A DNA stretch of 64,000 nt from Dactylorhiza incarnata (GCA_033032865.1 JAWHQI010000228.1:930001-994000); one strand, 5' to 3'. Positions 23,981-35,367 are shown, counted from the first letter of the stretch. Notes: generated by a model from the letters alone, not told the origin. Program-made: numbers and translations.

Positions 23981-25940
23981 AGGCCTAATCCGGAAGGAGG
24001 CAGCTGCTGATCCAGCCACTGAAGAGAAGAAGGAAAGAACGGAGGTAACTTGGGAATGCGCCGATGTTGAAGACACCGACTACTATGGAGATATTCACCC
24101 TTTAACTAAATGCATTGAGGTCAATGATGTGGGCCCCCTGGGGGACATTTATTGCATTCATGGAGGGGCTGGGGCCGAATTGTCTCGTAAATACAGCATT
24201 GCGAGAGTTCTGAAACAAGAAGTGGCAGCAACCACAACTTCTCCCCCTGAAAGCACCATCGTCGCCTTTGGTCAAGATGACCTTCCTCCAAATGACAATC
24301 CCTTTGATGATGTCGTGGTCATCAAAGCCATCATTGAGAATTATACTGTTCACAAGATCCTGATTAACACGGGCAGTTCCGTTAACCTCCTCTTCTGTCC
24401 AACCTTTGAAGCCCTTAAGACCGGGAAGCCTTTGCTTTCCACCGATGGGCCCCTCTATGGCTTTTCTGGGGGGAAGAAAGAAGTAGAAGGTTCGGTAAAG
24501 CTCCTAGTCTCTCTGGGGGGAGTGATAAAGCTGGTCAACTTTGTGGTGGTGGATGCCCCAAGCAACTAGTGCGCCATCTTCGGAAAGCCCATTCTTAATG
24601 CCTACAGGGCAGTAGTGTCCACCTTCCACCTTGCTCTTAAGTTTGCTGCCGAGGGAAGGCAGTATCAAATCAGAAGCAACCCAAAGGTGGCTCGGGAGTG
24701 TTACGTGCGAACCGTCAATATGATCACCGACGTTCCACTTCCGGAGGCCACGACTGAAGTGCTGGAAATTACTGAATCTTCGAAGGCTGCTGAGGAGAGG
24801 AATGATCGAGAAGTGGCTCACTTGGAACCTGCCCAAGTGACCCAAGAAGTTCCCATTTCTGAGGGGGAAGTCATGAAGCTGATCATCAATGCGGAGCTAT
24901 TGGAAGAGGAGAAAGTGGAGCTGATCTCCTGTCTTCTGGAGAACCTAGATATCTTCGCCTGGTCAGCGGAGGATATGCCGGGAGTAGATCTGGACGTGGC
25001 TTGCCATCATCTGAACTTATCTCCTGAGTTCAAGCCAGTCCAGCAAAAGAAGAGAGAAGTATCAACCAAGCTGGCGGTGCCCATCAGAGAGGAGGTTGCC
25101 AAACTTCTGAAAGCAGGCTTTATTTCTGAAATTCAATATCCCACGTGGATGTCGAATGTTGTAATGGTTAAAAAATCTGGTGGGAAATGGAGCATGTGTG
25201 TGGATTTTACTAAACTCAATAAAGCGTGCCCCAAAGATTGCTACCCTTTGCCTCAGATAGATGTTTTAGTAGATTCCGCGGTTGGGTATAATTTTATGAG
25301 CTTTCTTGACGCATTTTCGGGGTACCACCAAATCAAATGCACAAACTCGATATCCCACATACTTCTTTCATCATGAACGATGGGTGTTATTGTTATCTTG
25401 TAATGCCCTTCAGACTTAAAAATGCGGGCGCAACATACCAGAGAATGATGGATACAGTTTTTAAACATCAAAAAGGCAGGAATCTCGAAGTTTATGTTGA
25501 CGATCTCCTCCTGAAAAGTAAAACATTCTCAATACATTTTAAGGACCTCGTAGAGATGTTCGCTACTCTACGAAGGTTCAAATTAAAATTGAACCTGTTG
25601 AAATGTGTGTTCGTAGCAAACAAGGGGAAGTTTCTCGGGCATCTCCTCACTCCCGATGGCCTTGCACCAAACCCAGACAAGGTAAAGGCCATCCTCGATA
25701 TGATTCCTCCTCGTAATACCAAGGAGGTCCAGCAACTTGGAGGAATGTTGGCGGGACTGAGCAGGTTTATCTCCAAATCAGGAGATAAAAGTGCTCCATT
25801 CTTTAAAATACTCCGGGGAGGATCAAAGTTTGAATGGAACGAAGAATGCAGCAAGGCTTTTGAACAGTTAAAAGTACAATTGACTTCAACTCCTCTACTT
25901 CAAAGTCCTCGTGAGGGGGAGATATTATTCTTATACATAG
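23981..25940 (+). pseudogene. pol: Protease and reverse transcriptase of G (truncated)
   Basis: Continues the gag frame. The protease core reads LINTGSSVNLLF at about 24360-24395, where the family has DTG, so the catalytic Asp is Asn. A TAG at about 24567-24569 follows. RT begins near 25020 (PVQQKKREVSTKL, GFISEIQYPTWMSNVVMVKK, CVDFTKLNKACPKDCYPLP, DAFSGYHQI). A frameshift at about 25335-25345 moves to the next frame, which carries the intact YVDD box (25493-25504) and the thumb region. The frame stops at the A insertion (25941), just where RNase H should begin. Confidence 0.92.
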
Positions 25941-27189
25941 TGTTGGAACATGGTCTTCCGCATCTCCTAGGTTTGAGAATAACAAATCCTATGTGTATTT
26001 GATCTTGTGTGTTTAAGTGTACAGGAAAACAAAGTCCATATAACTCAAGGATTACATAAGAAGGTTGCCCCCAAATTTGAGCCATCAAATCCAACACTCA
26101 TTCTAGCGCCGGCGGTATCACCTAGCGCCTGGCGCTAGTGCTAAGGAACCGCTGAGAGGAAACCAAACCGCTGAGACGGAACCACTGAGACGAAACCGCT
26201 GAGACGCTGAGAAGAAACCGCTGGGAAGGGAAACTGCTGAGATGCAAGCTGGCGTTAACATATATAGAAGGAGATAGCGCATGGTAGTATCCGATAGCGC
26301 AGGCGATAGCGTGGAGCACAGAAGGCAAGAGAGAAATGTTTCCTCGGATTGAAGATCCTGCCGCGCAGAATATGTCCTAATATGGGATAGCGCCAGGGGT
26401 AGCACGAGTGCAGCCGCTAGCGCTGAGGCTATAAAATGGACCCTTCTCTTCTCATTTTGGTGTGCTGATTCCTGAGAGAGGTCTTGTGCCAGAATTCCAA
26501 AGCCTTATATGATCGAGATTTGATCTCCCACCAAATTCTTAGAGAGTTTCTGAAGGAGGACTTCATCACGCTACATCAAAAGAGGAATCGCTTCAACCTC
26601 GCTTATTATACAGCGATCGTTCATCTCCGACATCAGAAGTTTCTTAGAGGGAGTTTTAAATATTGTTGTTGTTATTTTATTTCATATCTTTGTAATCGTT
26701 AGAGAATTTGCTTCGTGTTGGTGACTAGGTCTGGGTAGGACTTAGGGAAGAAATTTGCCTCGTGTTGGTGACTAGATCTAGGTTAGGTCTAGGGTGTGCT
26801 CGAGGCCATATCCGGGGAAGGGTTGGCTAGAGCGGCTTGAGGCCGTATCCGGGGAAGGAATAACTAAAGCCAACCGGTTCGTGGGGATACGAGTCGGTAT
26901 AGTAAAAACAAAAAGAGTCTTTCTATTTCGCCTTGATTTCTAGCGTCATTGAAATCTAATTTTGTAATCAATTTTATTAATAATAATGTCTATCTTTGTG
27001 TAATAAAATTGATTTGTTTTTCATTTCTCTAAATTGTTTACTATCCTCTCTTTCATTATAAAACAATTTAGATCTTTATTCAAAATCACTAGTTTGATAT
27101 CTTATTAATTCAAGTATTCCAAAATATAATATAAGTTTTTAAAACCCTTATTCACCCCCACCCCTCTAAGGGCGCCTACCGATCCAACA
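25941..27189 (+). repeat. 5' LTR of A
   Basis: 1249 bp, TGTTGGAACATGG to GATCCAACA. U3 has CTAGCGC-CTG-GCGCTAG at about 26133-26149, direct repeats of CCGCTGAGACG (26150-26225) and GATAGCGCAGGCGATAGCG-type units (26270-26420). TATA box CTATAAAATGG at 26429-26439. The 3' part has CACCCC...TCTAAGGGCGCC. Confidence 0.92.
26429..26439 (+). promoter_or_regulatory. TATA box of A LTR
   Basis: CTATAAAATGG directly after the GCTAGCGCTGAGG repeat. Confidence 0.65.
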
Positions 27190-27191
27190 AG

Positions 27192-27203
27192 TGGTATCAG
27201 AGC
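27192..27203 (+). other. Primer binding site of A
   Basis: TGGTATCAGAGC two bases after the LTR end; perfect complement of the initiator tRNA-Met 3' end. Confidence 0.9.
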
Positions 27204-27237
27204 GGTTTTATTCCAATCGGCTTAACAACCAGGAATA

Positions 27238-28745
27238 ATGGCGTCTCATGATCTCGCTTCAATTAGTGGGGTAAATTTTTATGAAGAAGAAAAATCTCTT
27301 AAACCACCTTTATTCGAAGGGAGAAATTATAAAGGGTGGAAATTTATAATGGAAAAGTTTAATAAAAATTTAGATATCAATGCATGGGATATAACAATAG
27401 TTAGACCAGCAGAAGAATCAAATAAACAGGAACGTCATCTAAATGCAAAAGCTTTAAATAGTATTTTCTGAGCTTTATCTTATGAAATTTCAAAATTAAT
27501 ATATTATTTTTCTAGTGCATACAAAGTATGGAAATTTCTTGAAGAAATGTATGATTCTCCTTCTACAGGTATGGAACAATCACAAGAACCGGAGAATATG
27601 CAAGCTTGCTCAAGTTTTCAAGAATGCTCCTCTCATGACGGATCATTGGAGCACACATCAAATGGAAGAGAAGGTGAAGTACTGTCTTCGGAAGAGGAGT
27701 GCCAAAAAGATGTCAAAGAAACTATATGTTCAAATCGTACCTCTCTCGAAAGCAACGTAAGGAAATCAAATCCCATTTTTTGTACTTTTATCTCTGCATT
27801 ACAATTGCTTCAAACTACAAAGCGCAATATTAAGAAATTAAAAGATGCTAATAAACATTTGCACTTAGAAAACAAAATTTAAAGGCAAATATTAATGAAC
27901 AATCAAATTCAAATTTATCTAGTTCTATCCATGGTTCCTTAGTTGAAAACACTACACCTTGTGTAGAATATAATGAATTAAAAGAAAAACACAAGGAACT
28001 TGAAAAGGAACTTCTTTTTATAAGAGAACAAAATGAAAGATTATGTTTAGAAAATTCATTCTTGAAAAATGATTGTGCTAAGTGTAAGAACTATAAAATT
28101 GAAATTAAAGAGATGGATGAAACATTTGATGAATATAGAAATAACTATCAAAATCATATTGATTTAATTGTTTCCATTCTTAAAAACAGCATAATCGCTT
28201 ATAATAAATCTAGTCATAATCTTATAGTTAAGAATGATGAATTAAAATCAAAAATCAACTTACTTATGAAAATGGTAAATACAAATTCACAATATCAAAC
28301 TATATCTAAAAACAAGTTGAATATGAATATGAACATCTTACCTAAGTTTAAAAATGGGAGTAAGGAAGATAAAAGATTTGTAAATCAAAATCAAAATCAC
28401 CATAATTTACAATATCATGTTTCTCCCAACCTAAAATTAAATGCAAACAAATTTCCTTCGAAGTATAAATTCAAAAAACTTTTTGATCCAAATATTCAAG
28501 TAAATGATTATGGAAATTTGAAAACTAAAAATAATGTTTTGCAAAATCATCATGGAAATTTGACAAATAGAAATAATATTAAACCTAGGTTTGAATGGTG
28601 GCCCAAAGTTAAAGATAAAACATTAACTCCACTTGAAAGAATTCATTCATTTTTGTCTTCCCAAAAATTATCACGCTATATTTGGGTACCTAAAGGAATC
28701 GTTACACTTGGTTCCCTTTGGATACCCAAATCTCTCATCTACTAG
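27238..28745 (+). pseudogene. gag: Gag-like protein of A, lacking zinc knuckles
   Basis: ATG at 27238. The N-terminal copia gag block (PPLFEGRNYKGWKFIMEKF) and NAKALNSIF are followed by an in-frame TGA at 27469 where B1 and C have Cys. The frame continues (YKVWKFLEEMYDSPSTG) to 27882, where a one-base shift moves the reading to the next frame up to 28745. The second half is a coiled coil (KNDCAKCKNYKIEIKEMDETFDEYRNNYQNHID), then an Asn/Lys-rich basic region, ending RYIWVPKGIVTLGSLWIPKSLIY. No CCHC motif. It is close in sequence to the B protein. Probably an RNA-binding or assembly partner for gag supplied by a relative; that role is inference. Confidence 0.8.
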
Positions 28746-31031
28746 TATCATCCAAATGCATGAAGTAGAATATTTTCAAATTGAAATATACAAATTTCTA
28801 CTTCATGATGTGCTTTAATGTCTTTTCTATTTTTTCTTTTTTGTTTTCTTTTTAAGCCATCATGTCATGGTCATCTAAGATAATATTTGAAATTTTGAAT
28901 TTGTCCCCTAAAGCCTAAATAAAGTGTGCAAATCAAAGTAAATCAAAAGTAAAAGTCAAGTTTTTTTTTTCATTTATAAATGACCAATCTATTACTATTA
29001 AAATCATTACCCATAAATATAATATAGTATTCATATAAATTGTACTATAAATTTGCTATAAGATATTTCAAATTAAATCCAGTTGTTAGGCTATTAAGCT
29101 TTTTAGCCTTCACCAACAAAGTGGTTTAGAGAAATAACATGATCTAAAAGAAAGTTCAAGATCTTAATAAAAGCTCAACTTTCAATATGGTTGTCTGTGT
29201 TCACAACAAAAAATTATTTTTTGTTCACTCCTTGATGTCAAACATGATCTAAACCAACACTATTGTTCACCTATCAAAAATCACATATATATACTCAAAA
29301 TTCTTAATTTAAAGAAAATCACTAAAATGTATTGAAAGAATTTACCTTCATAATGAATATTGAATTCACAAGCACCAATATGATCAATTGATGTCCTTTG
29401 CTAAAATTCTCTAACATCATATATCTTAAGTCATATCAAAAGTCTTCTAAAAATAATTATTTCTATCACATTTATGTGAATTATAATTGATATTTTAATT
29501 GATGACAATTGATATTATAATTACATACCATGGTTGGTGTATTATATGTGTATTGTGATTTATTTCTAGTTTAGACCTTTGAATCATCTTGATATCAAAT
29601 AAAATAGAATCGTCACTCCATTCTAGGTCTATAAGTTGAAACACTATCAAACCTTGGTATAACATTAATCTCAAACTTATCATACTAACATTGTCACCTA
29701 AAGAATATTTGTGTCTATGTTAGGCTTTATATGTTTACCAAGATATACAGGTTGGGTATTCTCATCTAGGGCTTATCCATGGTATTCTTGTGCATGAACA
29801 TTATTGTTAATCACCAAAATCATGCATATTTGATTTGTTCATTCATGTCCTCTCATGATTACATTTCCTATCATTTTCAAACTACATTATATTGATAAAT
29901 ATAAGCCTTAAAGAAAATTAAAATGGAGATATAATAAAATATATCTCATGCAAAGTTTATTTGGTAAAGTCATATACAAAATCGCTAATGTTTCATGAAA
30001 TTTGCACTATCTAGACATCTCCTACAAATCGGAAATTTCAGCATGAAACTACTATTAGGACACTTAATCAAGATCAATAGTTAAAAATTTCAAAATCATC
30101 AAAAATCGTGTACTGTTTCCCGCGCTAGCGCTAATGCCGGCGCTAGTGCACCTATTTGTTTTTCTGTATTTTTAAAATTTTGAAAAATTCTTAAAAATAT
30201 ATTAATCTATATGTTCTTTTTATTTTTGCACTTCTGAGTTTATTTCATTTTTGAAAAATCAAATGCAAAATACAAAAGCCAAATTACAAAAAAAATGTTG
30301 TTGCCTTTTTGTTTTTATCATTTGTTTAAAGTCTATTCTATATGCAAAAATCAAATACAAAAATACAAAACAAAAACAAGTATGAACAAGTATTTTTTTA
30401 ACTTACATTTTCTACATACATGTATCTTGGGAAAGGGAGTTTTGGGCTATCATCCCATCACATCTCCTAGTACTGGGCGAACCCCTCACAAGGTATTCCT
30501 CGGGAAGTCCAAGATCAATCTTATGAGTTCAAACTTTAAATAAAATTATTCTTCAAAATATTAAAAATACTGTATGGACTTCATTGAAAATTAAGCATGA
30601 TTTAATCTATTATTTAGAACTTCTATAATGTTGCAATTTATCTTTTCAAACTAGTTTGAACATTGTTTTCATCATGCTTTGATATATTTATTAATATGTG
30701 CATCACTTATCTTGTAAAAGTTGTGTAGAACTAAGCTTAGCATGCCTCTAAGTATGAGTAAATGTTTTATGTTTGATAATGATCTTTATTCACTCACTTA
30801 TTTTGGCATTGTCTACATATGGGTTTAATCTAAGAATGCTTGTGTATGTTGTGTATTAGTACAATGAATTAAAATTGCACAAGTATCTTACCTACACTCC
30901 TTTATTTGCACTTTGAAAAGTTAAGAAAAGTGGTTATGTTTTCATAAATTATATTGGTTTGCAAAACAAGTGTATTCGGAGAACTTTGTACAAAACAAAA
31001 ATCATAAAATAAAGTGACAAAGATAACTCCA

Positions 31032-31092
31032 CCAAGCACTACTTGAACCTCCTGATAAGTCTTAATAAGCGTTGTGAGGTTGAGCACCTTGG
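31032..31092 (+). other. Candidate structured RNA unit 1 in A 3' region
   Basis: 61 nt with CCAAG/CTTGG ends and the inner stem AACCTC/GAGGTT around the loop CTGATAAGTCTTAATAAGC. Confidence 0.55.
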
Positions 31093-31205
31093 AAAAAATA
31101 GTAAAGTATCTTGTGCAAATCAAATCTTTCTTTCAAAATAAAAACCACTTACTCTTAAGTACACTGGATCACTAGTCTCAACATTAAAATAAAATATGTG
31201 ATCCC

Positions 31206-31266
31206 CCAAGAACTACTTTGCACCCTGATACGTCATAATGAGCATTGTGTGTACAAAGCACCTTGG
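31206..31266 (+). other. Candidate structured RNA unit 2 in A 3' region
   Basis: Also exactly 61 nt, 113 bases after unit 1. Ends CCAAG/CTTGG are kept and the inner stem is CTTTGCAC/GTG-TA-CAAAG, different in sequence from unit 1 but again complementary. Loop CTGATACGTCATAATGAGC. Confidence 0.55.
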
Positions 31267-32811
31267 TAGTTGTACATTTTTGTTTGTGCAATAAAGTGTG
31301 TGGAAGTGAAATTATTCGTGTTTTATTGTGCTCTTACTTTACATATTTCTTGTATTTTTTATTAAAACATTTGTTTACTCTACTCAAAAATACACTTATG
31401 TGCACATCATTATCTTCCATAACACTTCTTCCCATGAGCATTGGATCCTAATGCAAATTCTATACTACTCTTTATTTATGAAATACACTAGATAACCTAG
31501 CATGCTTTCTACAATGTTTGGTATGTTTTTGAATTTGTGAATTAAAATAACATTGTAGTAATCTCTTGTTGATAACATTATTTCATGCTTGGTTACTTTA
31601 TTGTTAGACTTAAAGATTTTAATTGAACAATGATTTACAAAAACATCTTCTTTATGAAATTTAACTCATATATCTTTTTATGGATCATCATTGATTACAA
31701 TAAGATGTTTCTTGTATTTCGATAAGTCTTCTGCATCATAACCATATAATTGTTTTACCTTGCACTTTCATGCTTATTTAAAGTCTTTTATTTTGTGTGC
31801 ATCCTCACTTGAATCTTAACATTCCTTTCTTTCAACAAGTGGTAGACTTGCTTGGTAAACTTTATATTGGTTTTTTTAAACAAGAATATTTTTTTATGCT
31901 AAAAACTCTGATTTATTTCTATGAAAAAATTGTAATGCTAAAACTCTGATTTATTAATGGATTAGCTATGTGAACTTTTCTCTAAAAATTCAAATATTAA
32001 AACCCATTGGCTATGAAATTATAATTTCATTTAAAACGCTTAAATGCTTCCAATAATTATTATCCTAGATTACATATCTCAGCATAGCGGTGGCGTAGGG
32101 TTGTAGACATTAGATAACCTAACCTCTATGTCATGTCTTGTCCTTAACCGAGGAGGGTTCCAGTGGGGCCTTGCTAGGCACTGGGGGGAAAGAGTGTTGG
32201 GTTGAGTTTTTCTAGTGTTTGCATATGGGACTAACACCCCAACCTACGACATGTATACAGCTCCTCATGCCCATCCGTCACTTAGTACGGGGCTAGGGTG
32301 TAGACATATTGTCTGGATAGTTTAGTTACTTGGAAATCATTATTTTTTTTGCTTAAATCTCTTATATAAAAAGAAAAAACTAACATGATAATATTAAGTA
32401 CTTGACAAATGTTAGATTGTTCATCTTTAAGCTAAGAACTCTGATCTATTTTTATAAAAATTATTCTAAAACTCCTTATTATTCCCTCTCTCTAAAAGCT
32501 CGATCATGCCTTTATCTAACTATCAAAAATTTTGTGTTTTTGCTTCCTTACCCACTTTTGCTAATAACAAAAGGGGGAGAACTAACATGATAAATATAGT
32601 CCGCTATCTAAATAGAAAACTAACATGATTAAGATTATAGCTTACATATTAAGGGAGCATTCACTTAGGGGTAGCATGTATTTAGGGGGAGCAATTCTAA
32701 ATGCTAAAATCAACAATTATCCTAAGTCATCACTCTCACACACACACAAGTAAGTTTCATCATGCTTATATATTAATGCTCTGATTTATCATTAATGGAT
32801 TTGTTATTATC

Positions 32812-32824
32812 AAAAGGGGGAGTT
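32812..32824 (+). other. Polypurine tract of A
   Basis: AAAAGGGGGAGTT abutting TGTTGGAACATGG of the 3' LTR; the plus-strand priming site in retrotransposon replication. Confidence 0.85.
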
Positions 32825-32895
32825 TGTTGGAACATGGTCTTTCGCGTCTCCTAGGTTTGAGAAATGCAAATCCTATGTGTATTTGATCTTGTGTG
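32825..32895 (+). repeat. 3' LTR of A, first 71 bp only
   Basis: Matches 25941-26011 and stops at GTGTG, where the LTR of element B begins. The remaining 1.2 kb of the LTR is not found elsewhere in the window. Confidence 0.85.
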
Positions 32896-33307
32896 TGTTG
32901 GAGCCTATGTTCCGCATCTCTTGGTTTGAGAATAACAAATACTGTGTTGTATTTGATCTAGTCTTTTGTGTGTTTATAGTGTCCAGGTTGTATAGGTTCA
33001 ATGAGGAGACAAGTCCTCGTTCATGGGCAAGATCCATGAGTGTGTACACATTAGAAAAAGCAAAAGGATGAGTTTTGTGTGCTGATCTTAAAATGGCCAT
33101 AACTTTCAATCCAGGAAGAGTTATAGAACTGCCCACCCCATTTCGGAGATGAGAACGACTCAATCTACAGTCTGGAGAAGTTTCGGACGGCAAAAATGAA
33201 GAGGAGCTGTCGGAATTCTGACAGCGATGTCGCCAAGGCGACAGCGCAGAAGTTACAGCAACTGCCCGCACGACAGCACGACAAACAGCAGTTTGGTGTT
33301 GTCGGTT
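32896..33307 (+). repeat. Truncated B LTR (first 412 bp)
   Basis: TGTTGGAGCCTATGTTCCGC start, same as 34084. Matches the B LTR up to TTTGG-TGTTGTCGG, then breaks off inside what is the palindrome TGTCGGAATTCCGACA in the intact copy and joins B 3'-region DNA. Contains GTCGCC-AA-GGCGAC, a degraded form of the other palindrome. Confidence 0.85.
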
Positions 33308-34083
33308 ATGCCTAAAATTCTTAATTATGCTTCACAATTCCTACATAGATGTTCACTTAATAAAAAAAATATTTCGTCATGCTTTCCACATCTTTACTAC
33401 TTATGCTCTTTCATGACTTTTTTTTAACAAGTGGTATCTTAAACTAAGAATGCTTACCTTATCAATTCAGCTATGTTGCTTACTACTTTTTGTTCCATCA
33501 TGCTTATATTTTTCTCAACAAGGAGTATTTACCAAGCTTTATATTGCATCATATTTTTCTTCCCAACATAAATCATTTAAATTTGTATTGCATAATATCA
33601 CCTAAACCCTCTTTTGATACTACCAAAAGGGGAGATTAAATTGCATAAATCTAATATTTAGGGGGAGTGCATTATAATGATATTAAACTCAAAAAATGGG
33701 TATATTTGTAGGGGGGGGGGGGGGTAATCATATAGGAGGTGCATACACTATCATATGCTCGATCATGAAAATCCTTCAATAAATGGTTCCTTACCTATCT
33801 TAAAAGATATACACTCATCCCTACCCACTTTTGTTAATAACAAAGGGGGAGAAGAAATTGAGAAATCTAGTAAAATAGATATTTAGGGGGAGTAGTTTAT
33901 AAGAGACACTAATGTAGGGGGAGGACTTGATATAGAAAGAGTAGGCTTTATCGCTTTCAATTCTATCACGCTCTTAATATATTATTCATGCATATCTTAT
34001 TACCGCACTTATCTATAAACACAAATTGTCTTAATCTCACTAATTTCTCATACGGGTATTTTTTATTATCAAAAGGGGGAGAT
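33308..34083 (+). other. 3' end of a B-type internal region with polypurine array
   Basis: Non-coding. Related (in reverse) to 3433-4000 of B1. Holds five or six purine tracts of the (A)nGGGGGAG type: about 33625-33635, 33657-33668, a G15 run near 33710-33725, 33843-33853, 33886-33896, 33915-33925 and the LTR-proximal tract 34071-34083. Confidence 0.75.
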
Positions 34084-35318
34084 TGTTGGAGCATATGTTC
34101 CGCATCTCTTGGTTGGAGAATAACAAATACCGTGTTGTATTTGATCTAGTCTTTTGTGTGTTTATAGTGTCCAGGTTGTACAGGTTCAATGAGGAGACAA
34201 GTCCTCGTTCATGGGCATGATCCAAGAGTGTGTACACATTAGAAAAAGCAAATAGATGAGTTTTGTGTGCTGATCTTAAAATGGCCATAACTTTCAATCC
34301 AGGAAGAGTTACAGATTGGTCCACCCCATTTCGGAGATGAGAACGACTCAATCTACAATCTGGAGAAGTTTCGGATGGCAAAAATGAGGAGGAGCTGTTG
34401 GAATTCTGACAGCGATGTCGCCCAGGAGACAGCGCAGAAGTTACAGCAACTGCCCGCACGACAGCACGACAAACAGCAGTTTGGGGCTGTCGGAATTCCG
34501 ACAGCGATGTCGCCCAGGCGACAGTGAAAATCTATAAATGGGTTCGTTTTGTTTATGCATTCAGAGCTTTGAGAATTCCAAGTCCTTTCCTGAGTGCATA
34601 CGAACCAGAGAGCTCCAGAACCTCAAGAACTCCCATTTGTGCTGAGAAGGTTTGAAATTGAAGACGAGATCGGACGCGCTTCTACATCAACGATCATCTT
34701 GAGGCTTCAACCTTCCTTTCAGAGATCTGAATTTCTAGGGAGTTCTTATTTTATTTTGTATTTTCATTTATATACATTTCACTTTGTATTGGTAGAGAAA
34801 TCGTCTCCTTGTGCATGACGTCTAAGTCCTTGCGTGGCTTAGGGGAAAATTGCTTCCTTGTGCGGAGCGTCCAAGACCTTGCGTGGCTTGGTAGGAAATC
34901 GTGGCCTTGTATGCTGCGTCTAGATCTTGGGAAGATCTAGAGGATAGGCTTGGGCTTGGTCTAGGGAGAGACAAGTGATTGCCTTCCGATCCTTGGGAGA
35001 AGGATTGGTAAACACAAATTGTTAAAAGTTTATTTTCATATTTGTGCCTTGATCTTAAGCATTGTTAAGATCATTTTTATTGTATGAGAATTTCATGATT
35101 AAAAATTATGCCTTTTCTTTAATTGCAAATTTGGTTGCTTAATCTTTAACTTAGAAATTTGTGTTTGAATTAATTTAAAATTTTCATAGTTTGAAAACTT
35201 TTATAAGTGATTTTTAGAAAAACAAAATTTGTTTTAAAAATTCTTAAGTAAAAATCATATTTAAAAAGGCCCTTATTCACCCCCCCCCCCCCCTCTAAGG
35301 GCGCCACAAGATCCAACA
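34084..35318 (+). repeat. Complete B LTR shared by two tandem units
   Basis: 1235 bp, TGTTGGAGCATATG to GATCCAACA. A polypurine tract precedes it and a primer site follows it, so it is both the 3' LTR of the truncated left unit and the 5' LTR of the right unit. U3 palindromes CTGTCGGAATTCCGACAG and TGTCGCCCAGGCGACA (34400-34524) end just before the TATA box at 34531. A long C run (about 35279-35293) is next to TCTAAGGGCGCC near the 3' end. Confidence 0.9.
34531..34540 (+). promoter_or_regulatory. TATA box of B LTR
   Basis: TCTATAAATG seven bases after the last GGCGACA palindrome arm. Confidence 0.6.
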
Positions 35319-35320
35319 CG

Positions 35321-35332
35321 TGGTATCAGAGC
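35321..35332 (+). other. Primer binding site of B
   Basis: TGGTATCAGAGC, two bases after the LTR end. Confidence 0.9.
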
Positions 35333-35367
35333 GAGGTTATTCCAAATCGGCTTAACAACCGGGAATA

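Larger units (their letters stand above)
28746..32811 (+). other. Non-coding 3' region of A
   Basis: About 4.1 kb, AT-rich, with no pol motif. Conserved blocks shared with B, B1 or C: CGCTAGCGC/GGCGCTAG palindromes at 30121-30149, the stretch at 30720-30870 repeated at 38040-38184 in B, two hairpin units (31032-31092, 31206-31266), a GC-rich island (32090-32300), and extra polypurine-like tracts (about 32568-32582, 32675-32690) ahead of the LTR-proximal one. Confidence 0.8.
25941..32895 (+). mobile_element. Non-autonomous copia element A
   Basis: 5' LTR, primer site, gag-like ORF, 4-kb non-coding 3' region with polypurine tracts, and the first 71 bp of a 3' LTR that is cut by element B. No protease, integrase, RT or RNase H anywhere. 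The left flank base string is CATAG (25936-25940); the right duplication is not recoverable. Inserted into the RT-RNase H junction of G. Confidence 0.9.
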
